A stretch of 64,000 bases of DNA from Oryzias latipes. Lineage: Eukaryota > Chordata > Actinopteri > Beloniformes > Adrianichthyidae. A program made the translations under genes and the position numbers. The stretch is from NCBI RefSeq assembly GCF_002234675.1, contig NC_019866.2:7903261-7967260 (forward strand), written 5' to 3'. Within the stretch, counting starts at the first letter, position 1. Each line of letters opens with the position of its first letter. Below the pieces are notes generated by a model. That model searched no databases. It was not told the DNA's origin and saw only the letters and a program-made list of their open reading frames with translations. Shown here piece by piece: positions 37,914 through 52,200 of this stretch.

Positions 37914-40900
37914 TTGTATTTGAATGGATAGACAGCAAAGGATATGTACAATTGTCCATTTATAGAAATGAAAATAAAAGTGCATGTAATATTTAAAAAA
38001 ACAATAAATTAACACACTTCATGAACCTATAAGAATTTGCTGTGAGTGAGGAAAAAAAAAACTAAAGAAAATCTCATAAAAAAATAAAAGCCATTCTGAT
38101 ATATTGTGGTTGCAATGCATTAAAAACCACAAACATTTTCAGTATTTGCAATCAGCTCTTTTTTCTTTACCAAATAGTTGAAGAAAGACATAAAAAGTAA
38201 AAAAAAAACGAAAAGAAAAAACTGCTGTACCTTTAGCACAACACAATTTCTTTACAGCTTAAAAAATAAAGTGAAAGTTATGACATTCATTCCGTACACA
38301 GTTTCTAACCCCAACACAAACTATTGACTACAGTTTGTTTTGCTTAAGGCTCGTGAAATGAATTTTCTCCATTTTGTAGTTTTTTTATGTTTGAAATACA
38401 AGTCCCTAAACGTCGTTCAAAGTATCACTAGTGTTAAAGCCAGTAAAGGCAGAGGCTTTTATTTTGAAGCGCCACAGTATATTCATTTAGTTGAAGGGTT
38501 TCCTGCCAGATTTTAGCCAAACCCCTCATCAAAACATTTCCATTTCTCCTGTTTCACCTTGAGAAACAAAATTTTCAATAATTTGCAAACCCATAAAAAT
38601 ATTAAAACGTACATTTACTCAATACAGAGTTGTACAATCTTAACTGGATGCTGCAGCGAAGCCTGTAAGCTCTTCAGCAATGTTTCCAATTGATGTGTAC
38701 GCTTCAAATGTTTGCCGATACGCAGCCTTTAGGATTATAAATAATACAAATAAATTACACTGAATGTCTGATATGCAATGAATACTGCACAGTATCATCT
38801 TTTTGTTTTATTGTAAGGATTGTAGTAAAAAACTATACTTTTTCTATCTTTATTGCATTTAGCTACATACATGTGTTCAGTTGAAATGTTGGAGACCGAC
38901 TGCGCGGTCGGATGCAGGTTCAACGGCCCTGTCACTGCAGGAAAACCAATGGAAGGCGTTTCGCAATAATGCAGGTGACGGCTCTGATGAGCACAGATGA
39001 TCAGAGTGTTTCTGCTGGTGTACAACAGGAAGTAAGAAACTACCACCACAATAAAACCCACCGCTGAGGCGGGAGCACCCATAGAACACACAGCCGCAGA
39101 AAAAAAACAACAGCAAAATAGTGAGATGGTATGGTATAAAAATAATAGTTATTATACCATTAGATATATTCTTACACACACATTTTTATATTTGAATGCT
39201 TTTACGTCCACGTGGAATAATGCGCTTTACAGCTTTTGAGTATTAGAATGGTGTGCAAATTGAGCGATGGGATATACGGGCCATGCACTGCTCGCTACTT
39301 TACACAGCTGCAGATTGTTGCATAGTTGATAAAAAATAAAAACATGCATTAGCATTTCCATGCATTACTGCATTCCTAAATCATTCTCATATTTGTACAT
39401 CGACGACAAATCTATAAAAACAAATAGCTACGGTTTGCAGCCGGGGAGAAAAGGAAGTTTTACATCACCACGACCCTCTGAAGTGCAAAAACACGCTGGT
39501 GGATCTTCACTCAAAAGTGAATCCTTTTTATTAAGACAAACTAAAGAAAATAAAGAATTCTCGTTTTTTTCCCCTGTGATCAGAAGTTATTTATATTAAA
39601 TGTTTTCATGATACTTTTCCTAGACGACAAGACATTTAAGAACTTCTTCAAAGCTTTATGACGCTTTCCTTTAAAAGTCTTGGAATTAAAGTGAGGCTTT
39701 TATTGTTTTTAGGCTAAAAGAAAACGATAAAAAGTTCTAAAACTTGGGGCCGTATGTACAGAATTTCAGATTAAAGTGTGTACAGTACAACATAGATTGT
39801 CAAAGAGCCTTGCCTCCTCCTTCCATCATATATATACAGATATATATATATAAAATAGTTTTTTCTATTCCTACTACATTAAGTATCAAAAGCAGTCTTC
39901 TTAATGCACTACAGTTTGAGCGTTATGCAATTTTCTCTTCTTGCAATAATCCAACGGTTGAAGGAGGGTTCTGTGTTCTGACTAGAACCAGCTCCAGCAT
40001 AAAGCCCGTTACAGACATCAGGTGAAGGCCAGTTAGACTGAAAGACAGGCGGTTCTGCTCTGATCCAAAGCGCTACAAAAGTGTTCTTGAGTCACGGTAA
40101 ACCAACGCTACAGGAGAATCACCAAATTTAGGGGGGAAAAAAACCCAATATTTTTCCTATGAAATAACTGGTTGCTAGTAAAGTGACAAGTGTAGAGATT
40201 TGAAAAGCAGTCCTGTTCAGAAAAAAACTAAAAAGTACCGCACTTCGTGTTGGTTTTATGCAGCACTGAAAGGTGCTTAAATTGCTATGATCATGGAATT
40301 GCAAATCCGTCACTTTTACCTCCAATTTTTTGTGTTTCTTTACTGAGATCCTAAAAAAAGAAAAGAAAAGAAAAAATCTGGATAAATATGAGCACTGTGT
40401 GTTAAAACATTCAAACTGGAAGGTTTTTAGTCATTAAAACTGCATTCAAAAATATCAACACCATCAGATTAGTTAATGTCAAGAAAAACTACATTCTAAA
40501 CCCTGTAGAAGACATTTTACGGATAATGCTTCATTTGGTGGATATTCACAAACCATCTGAGAAGAACTGTAAACCTATTGCATCCTAAGACATTTGCATT
40601 TAGACTCTAGTAGAACAGACGGACCAGATCTAATGTGGAAGCCTTGCAAAGAAAAATGGGGGTGAAAGGCCGGCAACCATGGCATCATTTTAACTCCAAT
40701 GCTTGGGTGTCACACGGTCACACGGATGGCGGGGGTCACGGTGGAGCTCCTCCTCCTCCTCCTATGAGGTACAACAGTTTTTCTACTTGATCTCTTGAAC
40801 TTGTGAGGCCAGTTTAAGCACCAGAGATGAAATAAAATGACCCCTGAAACTTTTGAGATGAATGTTTCACGCCACTACCTTAAGATATGTTTTCAAACCA

Positions 40901-41823
40901 CGACAGAAGAAAGACTCCTTTGACCTGTAGGAGGTGTGAACCACAAACACCTGTTCACAGCAGAAGAGGCCGCCGTCACTCAAGTGCTTCCAAACAAAAC
41001 AAGAAACAGGCTACAAACGACAGCCTTACATTTAAGAATCTGTACAGACAGATCTATACATTTTGAGTTTTTAAGGGTTTCTTTCCAAAATAAATCACTT
41101 AATTTATGGTTTGGGGGGGGGTCCCAAATTCATAAAATAATTTCTCTATAGAAAATACTCAAAAACAAAAAAAGGCTTAAAAATGTAGCTTTGGTCCAGG
41201 GCCTTGAATTGAGCTTTTTTTTTAAATAAGCAAAATAAATATTTGAGATCTTTAGTGTTAAATTACCTCTAAGTGGGTCTTTCCTAAAGCTTTAAATGGA
41301 AAAACAATGTGTAAATCTTATTTTGCCCAACATTTAGGACTGTTGAAGGTGACAGAAAAACGTCTCCATGATTATTGGAAAACTGGGAATGAACGTTTTG
41401 GGCTTTAACATCCAAGAGGCTAAAAATAATGTGACGGTTCTGCTCCCCATCTTTCCATAAATTGGAAAGCTGTTATTGATATGGACTATTGAAACATTTC
41501 CTCATAGGTTTCGTTTGCTCTCAGGATGCAGTTTAAGCTGAATGAGATGCATTCCTGTCTGTCAAACTTTTCATTCAAAATGTGTTAAAAAAAAAAAGAA
41601 CCGTAAAAAAAAAAAAACCTACCTGGCTTTACAGTAAGCGGAAAACCATGTAAACTATCGAAACTGGCAGAAATCACTTAAAAGATGCTGATTAAAGTCT
41701 GAAACTTCAAAGCCAGTGTACAAAACCATGACATGAGTCGTGAACACACCAGGTGTTCCGTGAAACTTAGGCACAAAAAAGTAGCTGCATGTTGTTTGCC
41801 GAGTATTAGTTACCACAGACGAA
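37914..41823 (-). other. Probable usp31 3' untranslated region
   Basis: About 3.9 kb between the usp31 stop and a candidate poly(A) signal. It has no supported open frame and no recognised transposon, and carries only short A/T runs and a small (TCC)n tract near 40750. Human USP31 also has a long 3' UTR, so this length is plausible. The true end could be at one of several other TTTATT sites on the plus strand, for example near 38459. Confidence 0.4.
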
Positions 41824-43292
41824 TCATTGAGGCCTCTGTGTGGTTCGTGCAGGAGACTGCATGCCGGAGGACAGCTTTCGGGAGGACGCCTTCCTCTCCA
41901 GAGGCTTCTTCCCGCTGGATGGAGACTTGCTAACATCACACAGGGAAGACTTGGATTTTCCTACATTGAGAAGAGTACGACTGAGAGAGCTTGGGGGCTT
42001 GGAAGACTCCTTAGTCTCCGTCTTGACGTCTCCTCCTTGAGTGTCCGCACGTGTCTGTGCAGGACCCGCCTCTCGGGCCGTTTGCTCCTCCCCTCCCGTC
42101 TCCTTGGCTTGTCCATTCTGCTTGAGGCTTTTGTCTGAGCTCTTTTTGGTCAGCAGGGCGCTTTTTCCTAAATCAGCCGACCGGCGGCTTTCTCTTTGCC
42201 GAAGAGCGCTCTTGAAGAAGGACAAGCCTTTTTCTTCAGACTTGCTGCTGCGCTGCAGGTCTCTGGTGGAAACGCTGGGCGAGCGCAGGCTGGTGACAGA
42301 GGAGCTGCTGCTGGAACTCCGCACGGATCTCCTCTCCATCCGCCCAACGTCTCCGCTCCTAGAAAGAGAAGATCGGGTCGCACAGCGGCCGGCGTCTACC
42401 AGCGGGCTGGTGTGCATTGAATCTCTGCTGAAACTCCTTTCCACCAGACGCTTCCGACTGCTTGAAGAGTTTTTCTCGGCGACGCTCTGGTTCTTTTTCG
42501 CCGTTGGTGACGGAGAAGCGGAAGACTGAGGTGTGGAGCGGACACATGGCTTAGATGGTGGCGTTGATTCTGCAGACGGGGTGCAGTCTTTTGCCTTTGA
42601 GGGGGTTCCACTGGGGGTTGACGGGTTCTTCTTCTCTTTTGTGCTGCTCCCCTTCTTGCCCTTGACAGGAGTACTGGAAGACGTCTCGGATGCAGAGCTC
42701 TTACTAGTGGCACACAGCCGCTTCCTGGAAGTTTTTTCTTGCTCCACCTTGTTGGAAACCTTTGTGGAGCCAGAGCTTTCGGCCTTTAGAGTGAATCCTC
42801 CGATGCTGCTCTTCCGTTTCTGCTCTTTGGGGGGAGCAGCTTGAGTGGATAGTATGTTTTGGTCAACAGCTGTAATCTCGTTGTTGTTTTCGGTCGCCTC
42901 GTTTTTCGTGCTCTTCTTGTCCACTGGAGTTGGAGCCCGGCAGTACATCATATCCAAGAACCTTTTGTTGCCGTCTTGGCCGCTGAAGCTGCTCTCCATC
43001 GTGGATAGGGGGGTCCTGCTGCCAAAATAACGTTCGTGTTTGCTGTAGCTGCCAAAGCAGGATGTGGTAACCTTGTCGTCGCACGCCTCCCCTATCCTCT
43101 CCAGGGGGGGAGAGCACCGAGAGTCCAGGGAGAAGCGTGACGGAGAGTTGGATCTCATTTGCAGCTTGGCCGACAGGGACCACGAAGGCTTCATCCCGCC
43201 GTCGCTGAAGGCTAACGGGCTAGCAACAGACGACCTGGAAGACAGGCTCTGCCGCTGAATGCTCCTCACGAAAGGCCGGACGGAGAATCCTC
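41824..43292 (-). CDS. usp31: usp31 coding exon 16 (residues 799-1287), Ser/Lys-rich tail and stop
   Basis: One large terminal exon. Encodes GFSVRPFVRSIQRQSLSSRS, then a low-complexity Ser/Thr/Lys/Pro tail, the conserved SKSEEKGLSFFKSALRQRES block, and ends with SSRKLSSGMQSPARTTQRPQ and a stop at 41824. The acceptor is TCTTCAG at 43294-43293. Long open frames on the opposite strand here are by-products of Ser/Arg-rich codons. Confidence 0.95.
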
Positions 43293-46200
43293 CTGAAGAT
43301 GAGACCAGGATTCAACAAGAAAGTTGTATTTAGAAATGAGAAATCTTATGAATCAGTTGATGTGCATCATAAAGTGTGATTTTCCTCATAACTTTGAGCT
43401 TTTAAAAATGAGCATAAAGGCATAAATGCATTCTGAATCTCATTATCTTACATTACTAAGTCCGTTATCAGTTTTTGCATTAGCATTACATTACTGGGAT
43501 GTATTTATGCGTTTATGCATCACTAACCACAAATTGAAAAACATTTTCCATGTCAGTGTAATGATCAGCGTTAGAAGATACGTTTACAGTTTCCAAGAAA
43601 AAGTTAAATTATATTAAATCATCCTTCGGATGGTTTTTAATTATTTAGGAGAGACAAATACATTTACGTCTGCTAAAATACAAGTTTAATACACTTTACT
43701 GGTCAAACGTTTTAGAACATCCCAGAAAATTCAAGAAACAGTATATTTTAGTTTTACACAAAAAGCTCTTCCCAGGGAACATGAATACTTTAAGCTGATT
43801 AAGCCTTTAAAGTTTTGGGTTCCAACTTTTGATTGGTGTTCCCTCGTTTATCGCAGGAGTTGCCTTCTAAAAATAACCCACGACAAGCGGGATAATAGAT
43901 GTTTTAATGCTAATTACACACTTTATACACTTTTCTCAAACAGGTTAAAACATTTTCGCCTTTTTATATCTTGTTTAAATTCCCATGGTTTAAACCTCGA
44001 TAGAAAAAAAGGTCAATTTTTATAGAACAAAAACAAAGATCTGCTCACAGCTGAAGATTTCTGCAAATTTAGCAAATGCATTCTGTTTAGCAGACTCGGT
44101 ACAGAGGAGATTGATTGACAACGGCCAATCAGGATGCAGAATACAATGGCATGTAAAAAGGCAAAACTGCACTCAAACAAATCTGTGAAACTGTGAGATC
44201 ATGAAGGATGGACTGCAATACAGAGAGGAAACCCTGGACTCGCTTAGTCAGCGGAACAACCTCGCACGGTCAAAAGTGGTGTGATTCAAAAATGGAAACA
44301 AAAAGGGAACTACCAATGGAGGATGAATGCAGTAACAGAAGACTGATAAACTGTGGGAAAAACTGCAAAGAAAGTCAGGAGCTGAATCTTTAACCATCAA
44401 AAAGGGGCTCTAGGGGGCACTGTGACAGGAAGAGTTTCAAGATCAGCTTCTCAGTGGTTGTAGTAAGTCAGAAGATTGTGAGCTGCAGGGCTGACAGAAC
44501 CGGTTGCAGCAATAGTCAGAGCTAAGATGAGAGGTATTTGGGCTACAGAAGACTGGGAGAAGGTGTTGTGGACAGATGATTCTAAATTTAAAACTGTTGC
44601 TTCATTGCCCAGCATCTTTGTGTGCAGTCTGAAGAGAGAGAGGATAGCTACACGGTGAAAGAAATCAACTGTCAAACATGGAGGAGAAAGTGTGATGGTA
44701 TGGGGATGTTCTGCTGCGAACAAACACAGATATTACATCCACCCACGTGCAGGGCCGTGAAGTTCCTTCTGGTATGGTCTGGGTTCTATCCCAAAACTTA
44801 GCAAAGAACAAAAGAACAGGATGATATATATGAAAACAGGGAGTGGTCAGCACAGTCTCTAGCCCTGAACTCCTGTAAGCTGGTTTTGGATGACGTGGTC
44901 AGAAGACTGAGAGCAAAGCAAACATGCATGAAACATTTCAGGGAATTTCAGCAGGAAACTTGAAAAGAACTCTCTAAAGAGCATTACATCTTTTTGTAGA
45001 TGGACATTTTTGGATTATGTAATGTTATATCTGTAAAAAAGTGGCTTACTTAAAGAATGAGAGACTTTAGGGAAACTTTGGACTGTAAATTCCTCTCTTT
45101 TTACGATCTTTTCATTTCAGAGTCCAACATGGAATAACACTTAATGCCTTTCAACGATAAACTGGAAACCTTTAAGTATTCTAAAACGTTTGAAAGACAA
45201 ACTTTTGGTTCCCGTTGGAGAACAGAGCTTCGACTCACCATCGTCCTCGATCCGTTCTCCTGGAAACTCGCCCGACTCCGCCAGTGAAGCCAGAGAAGTG
45301 CGTCTAGATGAAGCTCCAGAGGCCAAACTAGCAGGCCTGCTGCCGGGCAGCCTGTTGATCCAGTGATCACACAGGGATGAGCTCGTCGAACCTGAGTGGA
45401 CGCAATAGGTGGATCGAGACAAAAGCCCAGTTTTTAACAATCTACAGCTCTAAAGCCAAAACACAACATGTCCACCCGAAATGGCTTGTCATCACTAACT
45501 GACCAGCGACAGAACTGTTGGCAGACCAGGAGGGAATGGCACTTCTCCTCTGATAAAACAGTATGTAAGCGCTCTGCTGACACACTTCCTCGTCAGCGAT
45601 TGGAGAAACTTCGCTGTCATCGAAGCAGTACCACTGCCCATCAATGGAATTTTTACAGTAAGCTGGGGACACAAACAGCAATAAAAAAAAAGGAATTAAA
45701 ATGAACAAACCATAAAAACACACACAGACCATCAAAGGGCTGCCATGCTCACCGGTGTAGTGGCCTCCGTGCATGTTGCCATGATGGTTGCACACAGCAT
45801 ACAGGTCGTATAGGTAGTCATCTGGGTTTCTTCCCAGGCCATAAGACCGTCTCCATGGAGACCAGTGGGAGGGCAAACTCCAGCTGCTCTGGCTTCTTTT
45901 GACCACATGTGGCGCCATGTCCATCTCCATCAGCGGGAATCGGATCATGTTCTGCATCTTTACCCTCCGATCCCCCTCCTGTAGCAGAGACAGAAGACGA
46001 CCATGATCTACTATGTGTTTGTTTGTCAGCAGAGAAAAAAAAATGCGTTTTATTATTCATATATTTTTTATCTTGGATCGGCAAAAGCTGAACAAATGTC
46101 AAACGAAACCAAAAAACAAAAGAATGTCTTTGATCCAAGGCTCCCCATCCCATCCTGACTTGAAACAAGGAAAATGTTTCCGTGGATTTGAGCTGAAGTA

Positions 46201-49200
46201 CCTGCCGGAAGCGCTTCAGATGCAGGATGAGCACATCCGGCAGCGTCCATAAGCTGAGCTTGATGCGGCCCTGCTGCAGCTGCTTGCAGTGTGGACAACG
46301 CCAGGCATCATCTGGGGCCAGCTGCAAGAAACACACACACACACCAAAGAACAACTGTGAAACACACACTGGTGAGGATCCGAGCTGTACACAGATTAAA
46401 GAGTATTGCCAAAGTTAAACCACATTTATCATAAACGCTTCAATAAAGTGGAAGCGGACTCCAAAAGAAAAGAAACATGGCACATTTCTTTTATAAACAG
46501 AGTCCAGATCCCGGAGTTCAACTGACAAAAACTCCAGCTTAAATCCATAAATTAAACCACAAATGACGGATTTAGAAAATCACCTGTTCTTCCTTGGTGT
46601 ACAGCTGAAAACACTGGGCCAAAGTGCAGGCCTGTGGTTGATGGTGCTGTTCTCTGTGCAAATACACGCTTTCAGCATCTGGGACATACTCCTCCTCTGT
46701 GTGCCCAAAAAGACTGCGGGAAAGCAACAACAACAACAAAAAACCGGTTGGGGAAGGTTCTTTTCATCAGAGGTGAGTATTTTACTGCAACTGCAAGAGA
46801 TGACATCGGCGTTTAACCTTAGACAGAAATGCGACTGGTGATTATATGTGTAGTGACAGGCAGCACAGCAGTGTAAGCTCAGCGCCTGAACAAACAAAGT
46901 ACTAGGGCTGCACGATATGAAGAAAACTTGCGATATGAGGGATTAATATTGCGATAACGATATAATTTGCGGTATATAAACAAATGGCAAAACAACCAAA
47001 AACATCATTCCCATTTTATTGCAACAGTTTAAGAATTGTACTCCAAATGACCCTCGTTGACATAGGATGGAACATCTAACATAAAAGGGCTCATCTGATT
47101 GGTCAACAACGCTAAAGAGTCTATCCGATTGGTCAAATGCATAAAGGGATTTATTTGATTCGTTAAATAATTTAAGCTGCCATAAGATTGTTGTAGCACA
47201 TTTAAGGTAACCATTTATTGCAATTTTTGCTGTGTTTTGCGATATGCATATTGCACAGCTTGATCTTGCGATAACGATAAATTTTGGTATATTGTGCAGG
47301 CCTACAAAGTACCAAAAAAATCTGTTTGCTTTTTTTATTTAAAGCACCTGCCAACAAGACAGACTGATTCAGGAATAGACTATTATAATGAATGTTTTCA
47401 GACAATTGATTATTAGAATGTGACGGGTTTTCTTTTTGACTAAACTGTGACCAAACTGCAAAATTAAAGTGAGTAAAAACCATTGTCTTCACATGTTTGT
47501 GGTTTTGTTCCACAAACATTTTGTTTCTTTCAGATTATTCAACTTGGACCAACCATCGTTTCCTTTTTTACTCACTAGTCCTTGGTCTCTTTGTCCCATT
47601 CCACCACAATCTTCACATGTGGAGGCCCCCCTTGCCCACAGGACTTGTACGCTCTGCATAAAACACAATATGGAAAATATAAAGCGAGGAGCTTCTTCTG
47701 GCATCATTTTCTCACCTCTTAACCGAAAAAAGAATTTTCTATTTTGTTACATCTTTATTGTAAGATGTTGTCGTACAGCAAAGATGTCCAAAAGTATAAG
47801 AGGAATAGAACAGTGAGGGTTTATGGGTAGCAGTGGGTGTAGTAAAAGAACGAGTTAAACTGGAGTTTTGACAAACAATTAAAACCCTGTTGAATCAGGT
47901 CCTCGAGTAATGAAGCGTGTAAACCAAAACCAGATTAAAGAACACCCTGATGTGTTTTCAGCTCCACTGGTTTGACTAAAATTAAGGAGCTCCATTGGAA
48001 ACAAAGAGCTGACCTCACCTTCACATGGCAGATTCATGGTCAAATGTGAACCACAAAATAAACAAACAAATAAATAAATAGATAGATTTGCTACTCGCTA
48101 AAATAGATGTGAAAACTAAACATAAAAAGTTTACCTTCATGGGCTCAAAATTCCTTTAAACTAATAAGTTATAATTTCTCCAATGTCATTTATTTCACTA
48201 TTTTTTCCACGTTGAAATCACAAAAGTCTACATTTTTCAATTAAATGAATTAATTATGATCAGATATTTTAACTTGCATTTTATTAGTTTTAGGAATTAC
48301 AACAACCCGTTTTTTCTTTCTGAAGTCTCTAAAATAAACACAAATATGAACTTCAGATACTTTCAAACTACTGCCAGTATTTAAACTGAGAGGAAACCAA
48401 ACTCATAAATGATCTCAGCTCCAGCATTGAACATCAGGACTGACCTTTCCACAGTTGGATGACACAGAGGTCGTTCATTCTGGGGAAGAAGGTAGGTGAT
48501 GCCAACAACACCAACCACCCGCAGACTGAAAGGCCCAACCTAGTACATATTCAAAATGTAAGCATCCAAATCAAAAAAATGCCACTAATGAGGCTCGCTG
48601 ATCCGGAACAGTGTCTGGAACAAAGTTTCTACCTGAATATAAACTCCGGGTCTCAAAAGATGACGCATCTTCTCCAGGATCTCTTTCTGTAGAGCGTCCC
48701 ACGTCACGGTGCGCTCCATATAAAGCACAAAGGGGAGGCCGAACCTCAAAAAACCATCAATGCACACTTTCTATTAGCTGTTTTCAGAAGTGCACAACCT
48801 GCTTAACCAATTTATTTCCCAACAGAAATATGAAATGATGGCAACTGTTAGAAAGTGAGTACCTCTTTGCTTGGTGCCCAGTGCATGCTCTGTTGCACAC
48901 CAAAAGGATGATTCTCTCAGGGCCCAGGTTTTTGTTGGGCGATCCGCTCACAGGCGTCATGGCGCCCTGCATGAATGATGGAGTCCTGCTGATTTCTCCG
49001 CCGTACTTCAAGTTGTTGTGATTCAGGTTTGCCAGAAGGCTTCCTGGGACAGAAAGGCACAAATCTATGATTGCCTAAAAGTTATGAAAAGTGTCTAAAG
49101 GCAGAGTATGGCCTTAAGTGGGACTCACCTCGTTTTGTGCGAATGTTTTCCAGTCTGAAGGTCTCCGGTGTCTCAAAGGCAAAGATGGAATCGCTTTCTT

Positions 49201-52200
49201 GGATGATGTCCAGATCGTCGTCGTCGTCGCAAAACGAACGATGAAAGCCGTCGTAGTACATTTCAGTCAGAACAAACTTTGAGTAAAAAACAGGGGGAAA
49301 AAGGATTCCATTAGAAAAACAACAATGAAAATCTGCCTATGTTGTCATTTTCAGTGGTTCAAAAGCTAATATCATTTCACAGGAAAAACGTATTTAGATG
49401 AGGTCTAGTATTCTATCTCCAGGCTGAATTGTTTTTACTTTTCTTTTCTGCTGTCACTTTGAGCCAGCAATGTAGTCTCACTGTGTCAGAGCCTGATAAG
49501 AGACAGGAATAGCACCTGGTCCATGGGGATCTTGGTCTCACGTGACACGGCATCTCTGAGGCGATAGACTGTACTTTTCAGAGGAACAGCAACTCCGATC
49601 CGCATGCAGTGGGAGTACTTTCCCTGGTACACCACCGTCACGTAGAGTGGCCTGGAAGGACAGGAAGATAGTATTAATACCTGCAAAGTATCTTTTTACC
49701 CAAGTAAATAATGGCTGCACTATATAGTGCACTATATAGTGTGTTCGCTATTTTGTAGTGCTGTCTGAATCTACAATTCCAAAATCAAGTGCCCTAGAGG
49801 TCTCTGTGAAAAACCAGTATGAATCGATGTTTACTAGATCGGTGAATATAAACCACAATGCATTGCGTCGGAACAATATTTGCCAAAAAATGTATGTTAG
49901 TGTAATTTTTTAATAAACCGTCCACATTTTTTGACTTCAGAAGACCGTGGACCCATAAATAATCGTCACAAAACGCTCATTGATTGGATTTTAACTTTGT
50001 GAAATCGATGACGTCATATCCACCGTTTGAAAAAAAAAAAAATGAAATAAATAAATCAGTGAGCATGGTGTCTGAATAGCTTTTAAAATTCAGGTCACTA
50101 TATAGTGCTGCGCTATATAGATTGTTTGTACTTAGGGCTTAGGATGGGAATTTGGACATAGACAAAAACTCAGGAGAAACTCACCGAGTGTGCGGCAGCG
50201 GGATCGGCAAGGAGATACACAAGAAGGGATCAAACGTGTTGCTCTGCTTTTGGCAATGAGGGCAGGTGAGAGACGACCTGTGGAGAAAATATGGACCATC
50301 TGAAGGATACTGAAAGATAGAATTGCATGTACTTTTACACTTTGGGGACACCAAAACCAACCTGTACTGTGCCTGAAACAGTTCTTGGACAAAAGAGCCG
50401 GCGGACAGGGGAGGAGACGGCCCCTCCATGCTTTGGTCATCTTCTTCAATGGGGGGCTGGGGAACAGAAGCAGCTTTTTTTCTTTTTTGTATTCATTAGT
50501 ACAACATAAAGAACAGACACTGATTTTATTATTAAAATTAAAGTGTTACACAGCTAGTTAGCATTCGGTTTCCCAAATCAAGTAGCCACATTAGTGCACT
50601 TGGACACAAAAATATTTATCTGAATAAAGCAAAATCAATTTAGAAACTCTGAGGTGTAAAAAATGATCTCCCTTTTCTTTATCAGTCAGATTTAAGACTC
50701 TGCTTTAAAAAAAAACTATTAATAGGCAAGAAGAAAGCTTTTCAAGATAAGGTGAAGAGATTCCATGAACTGAATTGAGTATTTTGCCCATTTCTGGCAG
50801 TCAGTCATCAGGTTGTTGAGGTGGTCTGAAAGAATCAAACATTTTACAACATTTGCAGAAACATTTCAGAGAAAAGCACAATAGCTTAAAAAGTCGATTT
50901 TACAATCCTTTTCATTGTGAAAATTAAAAGAAAAACATATTTGAAAATAAAAATATATATTATAATTCACATTACTCTTCATTAATAAATTTCCATTTAA
51001 AATAAAAGGAACAGACTTCTGGTTTGCTAAAAACAAACAAACACTGAAAACAGTTAAAGGTGATTCAAAATAAGCCCAGAGCTTTAGTGGCTTTCAAGAC
51101 TCACGGACAAAAAAATAAAATAACACAGATGAGTAAAAGCAGCATATCATTCAAGATTTCTGATATGGTTTCAGATATTCAACAAAAAAACAAAGGTTGG
51201 TACCAGGCAGCACAGAACCCTGTGGAACGCCATAACTCATTTTCAAAGGTTTGTTGTTTTTTTTGTTTTTCATAAAAAATCTTTTTTGTTTGGTTCTAAA
51301 AAACAGCTTTGTCTTAACTAGTACATTCAATGGGAAAAGTGATCCACGGAGGCTACTATATTTTTAAAATGATAAATATATATTTTTTAAAGCTTTCAAG
51401 CCACATTTTTGGCAAAAAAACAACAACAAATGCCTTGAGGAATTTATGTAATGCCTTACAGAAAATCTATAGATGTATGCAATGATATTGCTACTCAAGT
51501 ATTATTTTTTTAGAACGTGGTCTTATGAAAAGCCACATTTCTATTATGAAAGAAGTATGGTTCAAGTATGTCTGCGACATAGTTTACCCATGTCAGAGAC
51601 ACAGCTTGTTTAACATAAGAAAGGTGACATGCAATTTCCAGTTAAAAACTTAAAAAGTCTTTTCATGAACTAAACTTGAGGCATGATTGTTTTATGTGAG
51701 AGACTGAAAGAGACATTAGTTCTGGAACACACTTCATGTGCCATAAATGAACTTCCATGGTCCAAAACCCAGTAAAATGTCCTTGGGCAATGAACTGACC
51801 CCCACACAGCTCCTGGGGGTCTAGTTAACACCTTGCAAGGCAGTTCTGCCACCATCAGCATGGAAATGTACATGAGCTCTGATAAAAATTGTGTTTTTAA
51901 CATGTTCTTGAGGCATTTTTCTCACCATTGAGGATGTTTGTAAAGAAAACGAAGCTTAAACTCACATTTCTGAGTACCGTAATTTCCGGACTACAAGCCG
52001 CTACTTTTTTCCTGCGCTTACAGTCCTGCGGCTTATTCAGTGACGCGGCTAATTATTGGATTTTATTGGCGGCCGCCGTGTACGTATTTTTGGACACAGT
52101 GAATGGTTTGTATTCTCTAACATCAAACACAAATCATTTGTTTTTCAACACACCTCTAAGCAGCCAAACAGCATGGACCTGACTTCAGGTCTTAGACACT

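Noticed and set aside
42041..42529. Plus-strand frame of 162 codons across usp31 exon 16
   Set aside because: It is the shadow of the Ser/Arg-rich usp31 tail, which has clear family similarity on the minus strand.
44200..44930. Intact Tc1 transposase gene
   Set aside because: Recognisable motifs lie in different frames, with several stops; a dead copy.
46580..46897. Minus-strand 105-codon frame overlapping usp31 exon 11
   Set aside because: Wrong frame; the frame that gives TEEEYVPDAES and CFQLYTKEE matches USP31 and joins its neighbours in phase.
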